From: Planctomycetia bacterium
GTDB taxonomy: Bacteria > Planctomycetota > Phycisphaerae > Phycisphaerales > SM1A02
Length of the DNA stretch: 16,320 nucleotides
Direction: 5' to 3'
NCBI GenBank assembly: GCA_005799475.1
Contig: SYGQ01000092.1
Span: 1-16,320, forward strand
The notes beneath the pieces are model-generated. The model made no database searches and had not been told where the DNA came from. It was given only the letters and a program-made list of their open reading frames with translations. The position numbers and the translations under genes are program-made. Positions 15,241 to 16,320 of this stretch are shown here, piece by piece. The stretch's first letter is position 1, and every line of letters begins with the position of its first letter.

Positions 15241-15275
15241 TGTGGCGGACTCCCACCACAGGATCCTGTGGTGGG
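15241..15275. promoter_or_regulatory. Perfect 24-bp palindrome plus a third half-site: probable operator
   Basis: Positions 15252-15263 (CCCACCACAGGA) and 15264-15275 form a perfect palindrome of twelve bases per arm with no spacer, centred on a BamHI-like GGATCC. A third, near-identical half-site TGTGGCGG (15241-15248) lies 26 bases before the TGTGGTGG in the right arm (15267-15274). Relative to a transcript starting at 15219 on the minus strand the palindrome spans about -33 to -56, that is, the -35 region. There is no T-tract on either side, so a terminator is unlikely. A binding site for a dimeric regulator of the bamD-like/lptE/ftsH operon is the simplest reading; the regulator is unknown. 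Confidence 0.55.
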
Positions 15276-15311
15276 GTCGCCGAGGCTCCACGACGGCTCG
15301 GGCTGACAGGG

Positions 15312-15346
15312 GCACCGAGCGTGGTTCCCGACCAGCTCGGAGGTGC
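15312..15346. other. Stem-loop of about 13 base pairs in the bamD / sigma-factor gap
   Basis: GCACC (15312-15316) pairs with GGTGC (15342-15346), GAGC (15317-15320) with GCTC (15335-15338), and TGGT (15322-15325) with ACCA (15331-15334) around a five-base loop, with small bulges (G at 15321, GGA at 15339-15341). It lies upstream of the predicted sigma-factor promoter and has no T-tract, so its role, if any, is unknown. Chance pairing in high-GC DNA is a real possibility. Confidence 0.3.
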
Positions 15347-15364
15347 GAAAACCGGAGCCCTCCC

Positions 15365-15394
15365 TTGCGCGCTTCGAAAAGTGGGTTGTATAGT
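15365..15394 (+). promoter_or_regulatory. Candidate sigma-70-type promoter for the sigma-factor gene
   Basis: TTGCGC (15365-15370) and TATAGT (15389-15394) are separated by 18 bases. The -10 matches TATAAT at five of six positions and the -35 at TTG plus a later C. The transcript would start near 15401, giving a leader of about 80 bases before the strong ribosome site at 15467-15472. It stands out as the most AT-rich spot in the gap. Confidence 0.5.
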
Positions 15395-15481
15395 TCAAGC
15401 GTCGAGGCCAAGGATCGGCATCGGCTTCGCGCGGTCAGGACGGTCGCGCGAAAGTTCGAACAGGTCAAGGAGAGACCGCAG

Positions 15482-16320
15482 ATGACTCGAAGCAACACAA
15501 CCCGTGAAAAAAAGCAGGGGCGCCAGTCGGCTGTCGCCGTGTCGACGCAACGGCCGCTCGATCGCACAGCGCGATCGGCTCAGACCCCTAGGAAGCCCTC
15601 GAGTGTGGACGCGCTTTGGCGGCGCTACGCCGCCCTCAGGGAAAAGACCGGTGTGGATGCCGAGCGCGAGGCGCTTCGCAACGATCTCATCGTTCGATTC
15701 CATCACCTGGTCAGGTACACGGCCGAGCGCATGCGCACGCGCTTGCCGTCCGAAGTCGAAGTCGATGACCTCATCTCCGCGGGGCTCTTCGGACTCATGG
15801 ATGCCATCGATGCGTTCGACCTCTCCCGCGGCATCAAGTTTGAGACCTACTGCCCACAGCGAATCCGCGGGGCGATCTTCGACGAGCTCCGTGCCATGGA
15901 CTGGGTGCCGCGCCTCGTGCGCTCGCGAACGACGAAGGTGGAGCGTGTGCGCAAGGAGATTGAGATGCACAGCGGCCGTCCCGCGAGCGAGACGGAGATC
16001 CGCGAGCGGCTCGGCGTCAGCGCCGAGGAGTTCACAAAGATCAGCCGCGACTCAAAGCCCATCGGCGTTGTCAGCCTCAACAAGAAGTGGAGCGATCCGG
16101 ACTCGGCCAACGAGTCGCGCGAGATCGATGTCGCGCAGCCCGACGGTCAGGGCGATCCGTTCCGGCAACTTCAGCGCCAAGACCTCCAGACGCTTCTGAC
16201 CAAGGGGCTCACGCGCTCCGAGCGGTTGATCGTGATCCTCTACTACTACGAGGAACTCACGATGAAGGAGATCGGGTTGACGCTCGACCTCTCCGAGAGT
16301 CGCGTCAGCCAGATGCACTC
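15482..16320 (+). CDS. FliA/WhiG-family RNA polymerase sigma factor (3' end beyond window)
   Basis: Alternative sigma factor of the sigma-28 type; 280 residues are visible (the last codon is cut) and the gene is probably nearly complete. Region 1.2/2 starts at ALWRRY (44-49). Region 2 includes EVDDLISAGLFGLMDAIDAF (93-112), FETYCPQRIRGAIFDELRAM (120-139) and DWVPRLVRSRT. Region 3 has GRPASETEIRERLGVSAEEF (165-184). Region 4 has LTRSERLIVILYYYEELTMK (243-262) and the helix-turn-helix SESRVSQMHS at the window edge. Residues 1-43 form a basic, Ser/Thr/Arg/Gln-rich extension that typical FliA lacks. The ATG has a strong AAGGAG ribosome site (15467-15472), which decides the start. It could control motility or another regulon; no flagellar gene is in view. 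Divergent from the bamD-like operon across 262 bases. Confidence 0.93.
   Translation, partial: MTRSNTTREKKQGRQSAVAVSTQRPLDRTARSAQTPRKPSSVDALWRRYAALREKTGVDAEREALRNDLIVRFHHLVRYTAERMRTRLPSEVEVDDLISAGLFGLMDAIDAFDLSRGIKFETYCPQRIRGAIFDELRAMDWVPRLVRSRTTKVERVRKEIEMHSGRPASETEIRERLGVSAEEFTKISRDSKPIGVVSLNKKWSDPDSANESREIDVAQPDGQGDPFRQLQRQDLQTLLTKGLTRSERLIVILYYYEELTMKEIGLTLDLSESRVSQMH

Noticed and set aside
1..16320. CRISPR arrays, transposases, integrases, phage or defence genes, tRNA and rRNA genes
   Set aside because: No regularly spaced repeats, no such proteins and no recognisable tRNA or rRNA sequence were seen; composition is even throughout, giving no sign of a recently acquired island.

Overview
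The window is high-GC chromosomal DNA, gene-dense and of even composition. All clearly recognisable genes are core metabolism, envelope biogenesis, repair and regulation. I saw no tRNA or rRNA gene, no CRISPR array, no insertion sequence and no phage-like module. The best guess for the host is a Planctomycetota bacterium, possibly of the Phycisphaerae. Reasons are the FliA/WhiG-type sigma factor with the FETYCPQRIRG version of region 2, LptE plus a BamD-like protein (so a Gram-negative type envelope), a large ACT-bearing NAD-glutamate dehydrogenase, and a hopanoid-type RND exporter next to an HpnO-like aminotransferase. This placement rests on remembered family features, not on a search.

Layout. 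(1) Positions 1-1602, minus strand: N-terminal 534 residues of a large NAD-dependent glutamate dehydrogenase that runs off the left edge. (2) Positions 1648-3841, plus strand: ribF, an nrnA-like DHH phosphoesterase and a small heavy-metal-associated (HMA) lipoprotein, joined by ATGA and GTGA overlaps, so one translationally coupled operon. (3) Positions 4013-9411, minus strand: pyrC (dihydroorotase), an HpnO-like class III aminotransferase, then an HpnN-like RND/MMPL exporter, each overlapping the next by 8-11 bases. (4) Positions 9442-9778, minus strand: a tiny cysteine-rich lipoprotein with its own intrinsic terminator. (5) Positions 9866-11493, plus strand: a short UvrC without the usual C-terminal helix-hairpin-helix part, coupled to a DUF167/YggU protein. 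(6) Positions 11509-15219, minus strand: an envelope operon read bamD-like, lptE, ftsH. (7) Position 15482 to the right edge, plus strand: a FliA/WhiG-family sigma factor, cut by the window end.

How the parts fit. RibF makes FMN and FAD, and the NrnA-like enzyme would clear nanoRNA or pAp. Why an HMA lipoprotein travels with them is not clear. The HpnO/HpnN-like pair suggests modification and outer-membrane export of a hopanoid or similar lipid, although no squalene-hopene cyclase is in view. The bamD-lptE-ftsH operon combines outer-membrane protein assembly, LPS assembly and membrane proteolysis. It is preceded by a perfect 24-bp palindrome, the most striking non-coding element here.

A second theme is regulatory. 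Four transcription-unit heads (glutamate dehydrogenase, pyrC, uvrC, bamD) have a TAnnnT hexamer 6-8 bases before the start codon, which would fit -10 boxes of leaderless mRNAs. I found no convincing wholly novel multi-gene system. The strongest leads are the lipid-export pair, the palindrome, the possible leaderless promoters and several single-protein oddities.
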